NCBI GenBank assembly: GCA_934636045.1
Contig: CAKTZP010000001.1
Location: 1-56,608, forward strand
Direction of reading: 5' to 3'
DNA: 56,608 nucleotides
Source: an uncultured Oscillospiraceae bacterium
GTDB lineage: Bacteria > Bacillota > Clostridia > Oscillospirales > Oscillospiraceae
Below the pieces are notes generated by a model. That model made no database searches, had not been told where the DNA came from, and saw only the letters and a program-made list of their open reading frames with translations. Positions 25,605-34,197 of this stretch are shown piece by piece; position 1 is the stretch's first letter, and the number at the start of each line of letters is the position of its first letter. Made by a program: the position numbers and the translations under genes.

Positions 25605-27692
25605 ATGAAGGAACGCCGCAAGGAGGTCATTCTCGCCGCCGTGCAGGAGGACACGGAAAAGGCTCTCGCCGCGCCTGCGGACGCAGTGCAGTGGAGCCAC
25701 GCCGCCGCGCTGGCCGAGCGGCTGATGATGGATCGCGCGAACGTCGCGCGTGAGCTGAACCTGCTGTATCAGGACGGCCAGCTGATCAAAATTCAGGGCA
25801 AGCCGACCTATTACATCAGCCGCTTCCATCTGGAGCAGCATTACCCCTCCGTCTTCTTTCCCTCCACGCTGCCGAAGGGCAGTGAGATCCAGAGCTTTTT
25901 GACCACAGCCGCTCCCCCGTCCGTCCCGAAGGAGGATCCGGCCGAGACGCCCGTGCTGCTCGACAGCCAGATCGGCGCGCAGCGCACGCTCCGCACCTCT
26001 ATTCTGCATGCCAAGGCCGCCGTGATGTATCCCTCCCACGATCTGCACACGCTGATCTACGGCAGCGTCGGCGTCGGCAAGGGCGATTTTGCGCACCGCA
26101 TGTTCCTGCACGCCGTCGCCACCGGCTCGATGGCCAAGGACGCGCCCTACATTGTCGTCAACTGCCGCGAATACGAGGCCTCGCCCCAGCTGTTTCTCAA
26201 TCAGCTCTTCGGCTACGGCAAGGACGTCTCGCAGAAGGGCGGCAAGAGCCGCCGCGGCCTGATCGAGCGCGCGGCAGGTGGCATTCTCTGCCTCAACGGC
26301 GTGGAGCGGCTGCCGCCGTCCGTTCAGCGCTCGCTGACGCGCCTGATCGACAAAAAGACCTTCACCCGCATCGGCGAGGCCTCGGTCACACGCTATGCCA
26401 ACGTGATGATCATTGCCATTTCGACCGATCCGCCGCAGGCGCAGTCAATCTCGCTGTTTCAGCAGCACTTCCCTGTGCTCATCCATATTCCCAACCTGAA
26501 CAAGTGGGATCTGCATGAGCTGGCCGAGCTGGTCATCACAAACTTTCAGAAGGAATCGGAATCGACCGGTCTGTGCTTCCGCCTGCGCAGTGAGGCGTTG
26601 GCAACGTTTTTGAAGGCCAACTATGCCGACAATCTCGGCAGCCTCTACCGCGCCATCCGTACAACCTGCTCGCTGGTCTATCTGCGCCACAGCTCCGCCC
26701 TGCCGCATTCGCGCATCATTGAAATCGCTCTGCCCAGCTTCCACGCTGACTTTCTCGAGAGCATCCACCCCGACCCCAAGGCCGACCAGGCGATTGCCGC
26801 CCTGCTCAACGAGCTGGAGCTGGAATACATCACCTTTACGCCGAAGGGCTTTTCCACCAACCGCTACAGCGAGACGATGCTGATGGAGCGGCTGCACCAC
26901 TACGACGCCGCTCCCGCTGCGGGTGCCCCCCCGGCGCAGGAGGGCGTGACGATTTTGGCGCTGTTCCACGGCGAATCCGTTGCCGAGCAGCTGGCCGAAT
27001 ATGTCAACGCCGCCGTCGGGCAGGAGCGGGTCATCGGTCTGAGCTACAATGCCGGCACCTCTCTCGTTTCGCTGCGTGAAAAGGTCATACAGGCGCTCCA
27101 GCAGCGCGACACCGCCGCCGGTGTGCTGATTGCCGCGGACATGGAGCCTCTGACAGAGCTGAACGAATTTCTTTTCCACAACATGGGCATCCACAGCACA
27201 ACCATCGGCAATGCGAGCCTTCCCGTCCTGCTGGCCGTTGCAGAGGCCAGTCTGCGTCCCGACATGACGCTGCATCTGCTCACGGAGGAGGGACTCTCCC
27301 TCGTTTCCGGCAGCTCTGCCGACCAGAGCGGCAGCTTCATTGACGGTACAATCAAAAAAATGCTCGTCCCGACGCTGACCTTCCTGAACCCGCAGAAGGC
27401 GTGCAGCATTCTCGGCGGTGCGCTGACCGGGATTTTGAACGATTTCGGCATTGCCCCGACAAACGACATTGTCGTAAAGTTTATCTTCCACTGCTCGCAC
27501 ATGCTCGAGCGGCTGATTCGCGGTGAATCGCTGAAATACGATGGACTGAAGGCCTTTATCAACGCCAACAGCGCCCTGTTCGCGCGGTTGGAGATGCACC
27601 TGCAATATCCCGCCGAGCTGTTTGGTGTCTCCATTCCCGCCAGCGAGCTTGCCTACATCGTGGAGATCCTTCTTCCCTACTTTGACACGTGA
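25605..27692 (+). CDS. LevR-like PTS-responsive transcriptional regulator with degenerate AAA+ domain
   Basis: Regulator of 695 residues, divergent from the PTS operon. Order: N-terminal winged-helix-like region (1-75), AAA+ domain (about 120-350), EIIA-mannose-like domain (about 447-560, LALFHGESVAEQLAEYV with a phosphorylatable His455), and a C-terminal PRD (about 575-690, FIFHCSHMLERL). LevR proteins are near 930 residues and also have PRD1 and EIIB parts that seem missing here. The AAA+ motifs are damaged: Walker A reads GSVGVGKG (no Ser/Thr after Lys159), the sigma54-contact loop GAFTGA is replaced by DVSQKG near 207-212, and Walker B reads CLNGVERL instead of FLDEIHRL. ATP hydrolysis and sigma54 activation are therefore doubtful. 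AGGCAGAGTGT precedes the ATG. Confidence 0.85.
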   Translation: MKERRKEVILAAVQEDTEKALAAPADAVQWSHAAALAERLMMDRANVARELNLLYQDGQLIKIQGKPTYYISRFHLEQHYPSVFFPSTLPKGSEIQSFLTTAAPPSVPKEDPAETPVLLDSQIGAQRTLRTSILHAKAAVMYPSHDLHTLIYGSVGVGKGDFAHRMFLHAVATGSMAKDAPYIVVNCREYEASPQLFLNQLFGYGKDVSQKGGKSRRGLIERAAGGILCLNGVERLPPSVQRSLTRLIDKKTFTRIGEASVTRYANVMIIAISTDPPQAQSISLFQQHFPVLIHIPNLNKWDLHELAELVITNFQKESESTGLCFRLRSEALATFLKANYADNLGSLYRAIRTTCSLVYLRHSSALPHSRIIEIALPSFHADFLESIHPDPKADQAIAALLNELELEYITFTPKGFSTNRYSETMLMERLHHYDAAPAAGAPPAQEGVTILALFHGESVAEQLAEYVNAAVGQERVIGLSYNAGTSLVSLREKVIQALQQRDTAAGVLIAADMEPLTELNEFLFHNMGIHSTTIGNASLPVLLAVAEASLRPDMTLHLLTEEGLSLVSGSSADQSGSFIDGTIKKMLVPTLTFLNPQKACSILGGALTGILNDFGIAPTNDIVVKFIFHCSHMLERLIRGESLKYDGLKAFINANSALFARLEMHLQYPAELFGVSIPASELAYIVEILLPYFDT

Positions 27693-27730
27693 TTCTAAAC
27701 GGCAAAAAGCCGTCAGCAACGCTGCCGGCG

Positions 27731-27769
27731 CAAAAAGGAAGCGACTCGCCGCATGGCGGGCCGCTTCCT
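27731..27769 (-). terminator. Terminator between the regulator and the DUF4349 gene
   Basis: AGGAAGCG (27736-27743) pairs with CGCTTCCT (27762-27769), with an inner CGCC/GGCG stem. A5 on the left gives a U tract in the minus direction, so it mainly ends the DUF4349 transcript from the minus strand. Confidence 0.75.
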
Positions 27770-27790
27770 CATTATTTCCATAGGATCGCG

Positions 27791-28738
27791 TTATTGCGGG
27801 TTGTCGCTGCCGGGCGCGGTGCCGGGCTGCGGCGGAGTCTGGCGGCGCTTGGCTGCGTTTTTCCGGCCTCTGCGGATGCAGAGGAAAACGATCAGCAGCA
27901 CGAGGCCGGCGAAGGCGGCAATGACGAGCAGGTACGGGATGGAGACGATCAGCAGATGGACAACGCGCTTGAGCCCGGACCAGACATTGCGAACGCTGTC
28001 GATAAAGCCGTCACCGATCTTTTCCCAGAAGCCCTTTTCCTCCGTGGGCGTCAGCTGCCGAACCTCGCTGATCGACAGCGTGACCGTCGCATAGTCCACA
28101 AGGTTGTCATACGTCCGCAGTTGGGATTCGAGCGTCTCCAGCTGATAGCGCACCTCGGTCAGGCGGTTCTCGATTTCGAGAATATCCGTCAGCGATTCCG
28201 CCTTTTCCAGCAGCGCCATCAGGCGCTCCTGCTCGACGCGCAGGGCATCGCGGCGGCTTTCGGTGTCCACATAAGCCAGCGTTACATCGTCCGTCTCCTC
28301 CGAGCGCTGGACGACGTTAGAAACGTCGGAGACCGCGCTTACAAAGGTATCCAGCCGGTCTGCGGGGACGCGAACGGTCATGGTTGCATAGCGGCTGTTG
28401 GAGGTGTAGCGTGTGTCCGCGCTCAGCTGCTCCATATAGCCGCCGCAGGCCGCGAGCCGCCCGGAGATCTCCGTGAGCAGAACGTCGTATTCCTCGGTTT
28501 CCAGCGAGAGAGAGACGCGGCGGATGAGCTTGCGGTTTTCGGCAACCGTGCCCAGCGTATCCGTCGGACTTTCCGCCGGGTAACCGTAGGCTTCGTCCGG
28601 CTCTTCTTTCGCGTCATAGGGCGCTCCGGTGTAGGCGATCTCTCCCACTTCGTCATTGGCCATGCTCGCCATGCCGCAGCCGGCGAGCATTATCATGAGC
28701 AGCAGAAAAGACAGGGTCAGTGCGAGAAGCTTTTTCAT
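27791..28738 (-). CDS. DUF4349 family lipoprotein
   Basis: Predicted membrane lipoprotein, 315 residues. It has a signal peptide with the lipobox LAGC around residue 21, an acidic linker, a conserved DUF4349 core beginning LIRRVSLSLETEEYDVLL with a coiled coil (about 165-205, RRDALRVEQERLMALLEKAE), a membrane span near 270-290 and a basic, Pro-rich tail. The molecular function of the family is not known; it is often a single-gene unit, as here. AAGGAGGAAGG precedes the ATG. Confidence 0.85.
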   Translation of the reverse strand: MKKLLALTLSFLLLMIMLAGCGMASMANDEVGEIAYTGAPYDAKEEPDEAYGYPAESPTDTLGTVAENRKLIRRVSLSLETEEYDVLLTEISGRLAACGGYMEQLSADTRYTSNSRYATMTVRVPADRLDTFVSAVSDVSNVVQRSEETDDVTLAYVDTESRRDALRVEQERLMALLEKAESLTDILEIENRLTEVRYQLETLESQLRTYDNLVDYATVTLSISEVRQLTPTEEKGFWEKIGDGFIDSVRNVWSGLKRVVHLLIVSIPYLLVIAAFAGLVLLIVFLCIRRGRKNAAKRRQTPPQPGTAPGSDNPQ

Positions 28739-28768
28739 TTTCCTTCCTCCTTGTTTTTTGCTGTATCA

Positions 28769-28784
28769 ATTGGACGTTTCCAAT
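28769..28784. promoter_or_regulatory. Small inverted repeat upstream of the DUF4349 gene
   Basis: ATTGGA (28769-28774) and TCCAAT (28779-28784) form a perfect six-base inverted repeat with a four-base spacer in the leader of the DUF4349 gene. It could be an operator; no other evidence. Confidence 0.25.
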
Positions 28785-28837
28785 CGCAAAACGTTCCGTT
28801 TTTTTGAAAAACAGGGGGCAGCACGTAGAAAAGGCGG

Positions 28838-29284
28838 TTATTCGACCGTCACGAGGCCGGTTTCGCTGACGGTGATTTTCATGCCGTCCTTGACATAGCT
28901 CAGGAATTCCTCGCCCAGCGAGTCAACGACCGGCATGCTTGCGCCGTCAAGCCAAACGTCGGAAAGAATCGCGCCCGCTGCAGCCAGCGAATCGATCGGC
29001 TCGGAAAAGAGCATGCACGCCGGATTGCGCTGCATCGAGCAGGCGCAGTAGAGCACGAGGCCGCCGGTGGTCGAGCCGATGGTGCGCGGCAGGCACAGCG
29101 CCTTACCGAGCATCTGCTTGCCATAGAGGTCTGGGTTGTTCTGGTCACCGCAGGTGGCCTTCTTGTCGCCGAATTGCAGCGCCTTCTGGAATGAGGCAAG
29201 GGTGTTCAGGCCGCCGTGGGAAACCAGCGCCTCCGCAGTCACCTTGCCCTGCGCGACAACTCTGCCCTGAAAGGTCTTTTTCAT
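28838..29284 (-). CDS. Aconitase X, small (swivel) subunit, DUF126
   Basis: The small subunit of the AcnX dehydratase family, 148 residues. It matches the swivel domain: GLNTLASFQKALQFGD, CGDQNNPDLYGKQMLGKALC and PRTIGSTTGGLVLYCA, where the GS(T)T loop binds the substrate carboxylate. AcnX enzymes dehydrate hydroxy acids such as cis-3-hydroxy-L-proline in bacteria or phosphomevalonate in archaea. The ATG overlaps the stop of the large subunit gene (ATGA), which supports a two-subunit enzyme. Confidence 0.87.
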   Translation of the reverse strand: MKKTFQGRVVAQGKVTAEALVSHGGLNTLASFQKALQFGDKKATCGDQNNPDLYGKQMLGKALCLPRTIGSTTGGLVLYCACSMQRNPACMLFSEPIDSLAAAGAILSDVWLDGASMPVVDSLGEEFLSYVKDGMKITVSETGLVTVE

Positions 29285-30573
29285 GCCTTTGCGCCTCCCT
29301 TCGTGATTTGCTCCAGAATTTCGTCATCCGTGTAATACCGCGCGCTGGTATAGGTGCGGAGCTTGTTGCTTGAGGTGATGACGGGCATGCTGGCGCTCAG
29401 CGGGTTATTCATGTACATCAGCGGGCAGATATAACTCGTGATGACGCCGGTTTTTTCCAGCCGCGCGGCGTAGGGCGTGGTGCGGAATTTCTTCAGCACG
29501 GCGGGCGCCGCAGTGAACACGGTGGGGATGACCACCTTGCTGTTGCCCGCGGCGGCGAGTCCCTGCTCCACGCGCTCGGTCCACGAGATGAGCTGCTCAA
29601 GGCTCATGTGCGGGCAGCCCATGAAGCAAAGCTTCGGCTTGGCATCCTTTTTCTTCCAGATAACAGGATAGCTGTCGTAAACACGCTTCAGCTCTGCGTC
29701 GTCGATGACATAGACCTTTGCGTTTTCGCGCACGAGCGAATCGCCGAATTGGACGGCCTCGGGCGTGATATTCTCCACGTGGTACAGGCCGACTGCACCA
29801 TTCGAGGCCGTGGCCGCGCCGAAGTCCTTCAGGTAGGTTTTTGCCGCGTCGTCGAGCTTGCCGCCGAGCCAGCGGTCGAGACCGCGGATGTAGGGCACGT
29901 CCTCCATGACCTTCATGCCGATGGCCGAGCCGAGCAGCTGCGCCTCCGGCTTTTGGGTCGTGCGAATCTCCACAATCCAGTCGGCGCGGCGCCCCTCGTC
30001 CTTCAAAAGGCCGAAGGACGGCACATACCCGACGATCGAGCCCATCAGGTCGATGATGCCGGAATTGCGGTTGCAGCGTGCGCCGAGGACGGAATTGGCA
30101 TAGACGACCGCCGAGGACTCAGACCACGAAAGAACATCACCGAGGCTCGGTGTGTTGCCGACCTCGTCCATGTAGCAGGTGCAGGTAAAGGCGTCCTTGT
30201 CCATCAGGCCGAGCTTTTGCAGCTGGTTTTCATAGTAGTCCTGCCGCGTATACATGAAGTGCTTGAAGACAAAATTCTGCAAAAAGCTGCTCGGGACGTT
30301 CGGGTCGAGCGGCCGGGGATCTGCGGAGAACTTCTGCGCAGAAACGGCGCCGGCATCGAGCAGCTGCTCCATCAGACTGTAGACCGGGCCAAGCGCCTTG
30401 AGGCCAAACGAGGTCACAAGGTGATTGTATTTGCCGGTGACGGGAACCATCTCGTCCGCGCCGAACAGCTCGCCGTAGCGCACGAGGGTCTGCATGACCT
30501 TGGCCATTGTCTCGCCGCGCGCGCCGTTCAGAATGTCCTGCTGCTCGGGCGTCAACTTCATTTTGTATTCCAT
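29281..30573 (-). CDS. Aconitase X, large (catalytic) subunit, DUF521
   Basis: Catalytic subunit of an AcnX-type dehydratase, 430 residues. Recognisable features are MKLTPEQQDILNGARGE at the N-terminus, the Cys-containing segment TCTCYMDEVGNTP, WSESSAVVYANSVLGARCNRN (conserved AcnX block), and CFMGCPHMSLEQL. The conserved cysteines would bind the iron-sulfur cluster or metal. It lies downstream of an old-yellow-enzyme reductase (16 bases) and is coupled to the small subunit. The substrate is not evident; cis-3-hydroxyproline is one known option. Confidence 0.88.
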   Translation of the reverse strand: MEYKMKLTPEQQDILNGARGETMAKVMQTLVRYGELFGADEMVPVTGKYNHLVTSFGLKALGPVYSLMEQLLDAGAVSAQKFSADPRPLDPNVPSSFLQNFVFKHFMYTRQDYYENQLQKLGLMDKDAFTCTCYMDEVGNTPSLGDVLSWSESSAVVYANSVLGARCNRNSGIIDLMGSIVGYVPSFGLLKDEGRRADWIVEIRTTQKPEAQLLGSAIGMKVMEDVPYIRGLDRWLGGKLDDAAKTYLKDFGAATASNGAVGLYHVENITPEAVQFGDSLVRENAKVYVIDDAELKRVYDSYPVIWKKKDAKPKLCFMGCPHMSLEQLISWTERVEQGLAAAGNSKVVIPTVFTAAPAVLKKFRTTPYAARLEKTGVITSYICPLMYMNNPLSASMPVITSSNKLRTYTSARYYTDDEILEQITKGGAKA

Positions 30574-30589
30574 TGGGTCTCCTTCTCTC

Positions 30590-32641
30590 TCAAATCTTCA
30601 TGGCCGCCTCGTAGGCGTCCCAGACCACACTGCGCAGGTTGCCGACCTGGCGGCAGTCGCCGACGAGCTTGGCCTTTCCGGCGTTCGGCAGCGGCGTGGG
30701 AATATAGCCCGCACAGGAAATGACGGTGTCGCACGGGATCGTTAATTCCTTGCCGTCCTCGGCCGTGCAGACGATCGCGCCGTCGCGCACCTCCTTGAGC
30801 GTCGTTTCCAGATAGACCGGCACCTTGTGCAGCGCGAACCACTCGCGCAGATAGGAGGAGTTGGCAAGGCAAACGCCCTTCTGGCTGACCAGATCGTCCT
30901 TCATCTCGACGATGATCGGCTTTTTGCCCTGCAGGGCCAGCTCATAGGCAATCTCCGAGCCGGTCAGACCGCCGCCGATGACGGCCACGGTCTCGCCGGT
31001 CGGCGCGCCGCGCAGATACTGACAAGCCTCAAGCATCTTCTCATAGCCGGGCACGCGGCGCAGCAGGCGCGGCGTCGCGCCGGTGGCGACGATCACGGGT
31101 GCGTTGCCAAAGGCCGCAAGATCCTTCACCTCGTCATTCAGGTGCACCTCGATGCCCAGCTCGGTCATCTGGCGGCGATACCACGCCAGCAGGTCGCGCA
31201 GCTTGCCCTTATAGGACTCGGCACTGGCCGCGATGAACGCGCCGCCGAGCTCGCCGCTCTTTTCGTGGATGACCGGCCGGTGGCCGCGCAGCTTGAGCAC
31301 GCGCGCGGTCTCCATGCCGCCGATGCCGCCGCCGATGATGTGCACAATCTTCGAATCGTAGGTTTTCTTGATATAGTGCTTGTTCCACTGCATGGTCTCC
31401 GCGTTGACAGCGCAGCGGGCAAGGTGCAGGCTGTCCGAAAGATCCTGATCGTTCGGCACGCCCTTGTAGTGGCACATGTTGAAGCAGCCGTTGTGGCACA
31501 GGATGCAGGGACGGATATCCTCCTCGCGTCCCTCGCGGAGCTTGACGATCCACTGCTGGTCGGCAAGGAACGGGCGCGCAAAGCCCGCGCCGTCGAGCCG
31601 CCCGGCCGCAATGGACTCCGCCGCCGTGCGCGGGTCGAGCCGCCCGGCGCAGATGACGGGAATATCGACAAAGCGCTTGATATGCTCCACATCTGCAAGG
31701 TTGCAGTTTTCCGGCATATAGACCGGCGGATGCGCCCAATACCATGCGTCATAGGTACCGTTGTCGCAGTTGAGGCAGTCGTAGCCCGCGTCCTGCAAAT
31801 ACTTTGCGGCGCGCTCGGACTCGGCCATGTCGCGCCCGACCTCGACATAGTCCTCGCCGGGCAGCGCGCCCTGACGGAAGCCCTTGGTCTTGGAAAGCAC
31901 GCTGTAGCGCAGCGAGACCGGGAAATCCTTGCCGCAGGCGGCCTTGATGGCCTGCACGATCTCCACGGCGAAGCGATAGCGGTTTTCAAACGAGCCGCCG
32001 TATTCATCCGTGCGCTTGTTGACATACAGCAGGGTGAACTGGTCAAGCAGATAGCCCTCGTGCACCGCGTGCACCTCCACGCCGTCCACGCCCGCATCCT
32101 TCAGCAGCTTGGCGCTCTGTGCAAAGGCGTCGACAAAGCGGTGGATCTCCTCTACCGTCATCTCGCGGGATGGCACCTTATCCGACCAGCGGTTCGGCGA
32201 GGGGCTGGCCGAGGCGGTGATCCTGTCCAAATCCATAAAGGGCTTGCTTACGGTGCGCAGGAATTTGTTGGTGTAAAGCGTCTCCATCATCTTGCTGATG
32301 GTAAACGAGCGGCCGAAGCCCGCCGTGAGCTGCACGAACAGCTTCGCGCCGGTCTTGTGCAGCTCCGGCATCCACTTTTTGAGGTCGGCATACATTTTCT
32401 TATTCTTATACAGCCACTGGCCGAACATCGGGTTATAAACCGGCTGGCAGCCGGGCATAACCAAGCCCGCGCCGTTTTTGGCAACCTCCAGAATAAAACG
32501 CGCGCCGTCTTTGTCAAAATGGTTCTTTTCCATCCAGCCGAACAGATCCGTGCCGCCCATGCTGGTCAAAACAAAGCGGTTTTTGATCTCACAGCTTCCG
32601 ATTTTCCAAGGGGTAAATAACGCCTCCAGCTTCTGATCCAT
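30590..32641 (-). CDS. NADH:flavin oxidoreductase, old-yellow-enzyme/2,4-dienoyl-CoA reductase type
   Basis: Three-domain enoate-reductase-type flavoenzyme, 683 residues. Residues 1-370 form the FMN TIM barrel (LFTPWKIGSCEIKNRFVLTSM, the active-site H-x-x-x/HEGYLLDQF segment, RTDEYGGSFENR). CILCHNGC near 376 with a later Cys in LARCAVNAE is the 4Fe-4S site. The rest holds the FAD/NAD(P)-binding part with HIIGGGIGGMETARVL and VAVIGGGLTGSEIAYELA. It reduces activated C=C bonds. As the first gene of an operon with an AcnX dehydratase, it may reduce the double bond formed by dehydration. Confidence 0.9.
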   Translation of the reverse strand: MDQKLEALFTPWKIGSCEIKNRFVLTSMGGTDLFGWMEKNHFDKDGARFILEVAKNGAGLVMPGCQPVYNPMFGQWLYKNKKMYADLKKWMPELHKTGAKLFVQLTAGFGRSFTISKMMETLYTNKFLRTVSKPFMDLDRITASASPSPNRWSDKVPSREMTVEEIHRFVDAFAQSAKLLKDAGVDGVEVHAVHEGYLLDQFTLLYVNKRTDEYGGSFENRYRFAVEIVQAIKAACGKDFPVSLRYSVLSKTKGFRQGALPGEDYVEVGRDMAESERAAKYLQDAGYDCLNCDNGTYDAWYWAHPPVYMPENCNLADVEHIKRFVDIPVICAGRLDPRTAAESIAAGRLDGAGFARPFLADQQWIVKLREGREEDIRPCILCHNGCFNMCHYKGVPNDQDLSDSLHLARCAVNAETMQWNKHYIKKTYDSKIVHIIGGGIGGMETARVLKLRGHRPVIHEKSGELGGAFIAASAESYKGKLRDLLAWYRRQMTELGIEVHLNDEVKDLAAFGNAPVIVATGATPRLLRRVPGYEKMLEACQYLRGAPTGETVAVIGGGLTGSEIAYELALQGKKPIIVEMKDDLVSQKGVCLANSSYLREWFALHKVPVYLETTLKEVRDGAIVCTAEDGKELTIPCDTVISCAGYIPTPLPNAGKAKLVGDCRQVGNLRSVVWDAYEAAMKI

Positions 32642-32673
32642 TCGAGTAAACCTCCTTTGATTTCCTCATCTCC

Positions 32674-32702
32674 ATTTTACCATGCTCCCTGCCAAAAAAC
32701 AA
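32674..32702 (-). promoter_or_regulatory. Promoter of the reductase-AcnX operon
   Basis: Minus strand: TTGTTT (32697-32702), 17-base spacer, TAAAAT (32674-32679), about 33 bases upstream of the start codon. AAAGGAGG precedes the ATG. Confidence 0.5.
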
Positions 32703-32744
32703 CCAAAACTTCCCTTCGATTTTTCGGAATTCGTTTTGCATCCT

Positions 32745-32779
32745 AAAAAACGGCGGGCTGTGGAAGCCACAGCCCGCCG
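32745..32779 (-). terminator. Intrinsic terminator after gdhA
   Basis: CGGCGGGCTGTGG (32751-32763), loop AAG, CCACAGCCCGCCG (32767-32779), followed in the minus direction by six U residues. Confidence 0.93.
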
Positions 32780-32805
32780 GGAGTAATTTATATAGGGGAA
32801 GTGCC

Positions 32806-34158
32806 TTAGAAGATGCCCTGCTCCATCATGGCCTCGGCAACCTTCTTAAAGCCGGCGATGTTGGCACCGGCGACCAGATTGTAGCCCAAGCCGTACTCCT
32901 CCGCAGCCTCAGCGGAGACGCGGTGGATGTTTTCCATCATCAGATGCAGCTGATGGTCGACCTCCTCGGCCGTCCAGACCAGCCGCTCGGAGTTCTGCGC
33001 CATTTCGAGCGCGGAAACGCCGACGCCGCCTGCGTTGACCGCCTTGGAGGGCGCAACGATCATGTTCTTCTGGCTCATCAGATAGAACAGCGCGTCGTTC
33101 GTGGTGGGCATGTTGGCAACCTCGATGTAGTACTTGATGCCGTTGGCAACAATCTTCTCCGCAGAGTCCATCTTGACGTCGTTCTGCATGGCAGACGGCA
33201 TGATGACGTCAGCCTTAACGCCCCAGGGCTTCTCGCCGGGGAAGAACGGAACGCCGAACTTGTCCGCGTAATCCTGCACGCGATTGCGGCCGGAGGCGCG
33301 CATTTCGACCAGATAATCAATCTTCTCTTCGCTGGAGGAAACGCCCTCTTCATCGTAGATATAGCCGTCGGGGCCGGACAGCGTGACGACCTTCGCGCCC
33401 AGATGGCGTGCCTTCTTGGAGATGCCCCAAGCGACATTGCCGAAGCCGGAGATGGCGATGGTCTTGCCCTTGATGTCCTCGCCCTCATGCTTCAGGACTT
33501 CCTGCAAATAATACATTGCGCCGTAGCCGGTCGCCTCGGGACGGGTGCGGGAGCCGCCGTAGCTAAAGCCCTTGCCGGTGAGGACGCCGTTTTCCCAAGC
33601 GCCCTTCAGACGGCGATACTGGCCGAACATATAGCCGATCTCACGGCCGCCGACGCCCATGTCACCGGCAGGAACGTCAACGTCCGGTCCGATGTAACGG
33701 TACAGCGCGGTCATGAAGCTCTGGCAGAAGCGCATGATCTCCGCATCGGACTTGCCGGCGGGATCGAAATCCGAGCCGCCCTTGCCGCCGCCGATGGGCA
33801 GGCCGGTCAGGCTGTTCTTGAAGGTCTGCTCGAAGCCGAGGAACTTGATGATGCTGGGGGTCACGTTCTTCTGGAAGCGCAGACCGCCCTTGTACGGGCC
33901 GATGGCGCCGTTGAACTGGCAGCGGTAGCCGATGTTGGTGTGATAATTGCCGTTGTCATCCATCCAGACGACGCGGAAGGTGAACATCCGCTCCGGCTCG
34001 ACGAGCCGGTTGAGCAGGTCTGCCTTCTCATACTCGGGATGGGCGTCAATGACCGGGGAGATGGAGGAAAGAACCTCTTCTACGGTCTGGACGAATTCCG
34101 GCTCGTTGCCGTGCTTCTTTTTGACGTTTTCGATGACACTCTGGACATAGGCATTCAT
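32806..34158 (-). CDS. gdhA: NADP-type glutamate dehydrogenase (hexameric, GdhA)
   Basis: Interconverts 2-oxoglutarate plus ammonia and glutamate. The 450-residue protein has hexameric S50-I family length and motifs: RVVWMDDNGNYHTNIGYR, GGLRFQKNVTPSIIKFLGF, PIGGGKGGSDFDP (catalytic Lys), PAGDMGVGGREIGYMFG and the Rossmann GFGNVAWG. It is the last gene of serC-serA-gdhA, 39 bases after serA, and is followed by a terminator; no promoter was seen in the short gap. In this place it can regenerate the glutamate used by SerC. Confidence 0.95.
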   Translation of the reverse strand: MNAYVQSVIENVKKKHGNEPEFVQTVEEVLSSISPVIDAHPEYEKADLLNRLVEPERMFTFRVVWMDDNGNYHTNIGYRCQFNGAIGPYKGGLRFQKNVTPSIIKFLGFEQTFKNSLTGLPIGGGKGGSDFDPAGKSDAEIMRFCQSFMTALYRYIGPDVDVPAGDMGVGGREIGYMFGQYRRLKGAWENGVLTGKGFSYGGSRTRPEATGYGAMYYLQEVLKHEGEDIKGKTIAISGFGNVAWGISKKARHLGAKVVTLSGPDGYIYDEEGVSSSEEKIDYLVEMRASGRNRVQDYADKFGVPFFPGEKPWGVKADVIMPSAMQNDVKMDSAEKIVANGIKYYIEVANMPTTNDALFYLMSQKNMIVAPSKAVNAGGVGVSALEMAQNSERLVWTAEEVDHQLHLMMENIHRVSAEAAEEYGLGYNLVAGANIAGFKKVAEAMMEQGIF

Positions 34159-34197
34159 GATGAATTTCGTCTCCTTATGTATTGTATTGAATACGGA

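Noticed and set aside
30827..32620. 597-codon plus-strand open frame opposite the OYE reductase
   Set aside because: Antisense shadow of a well-recognised flavoenzyme gene.
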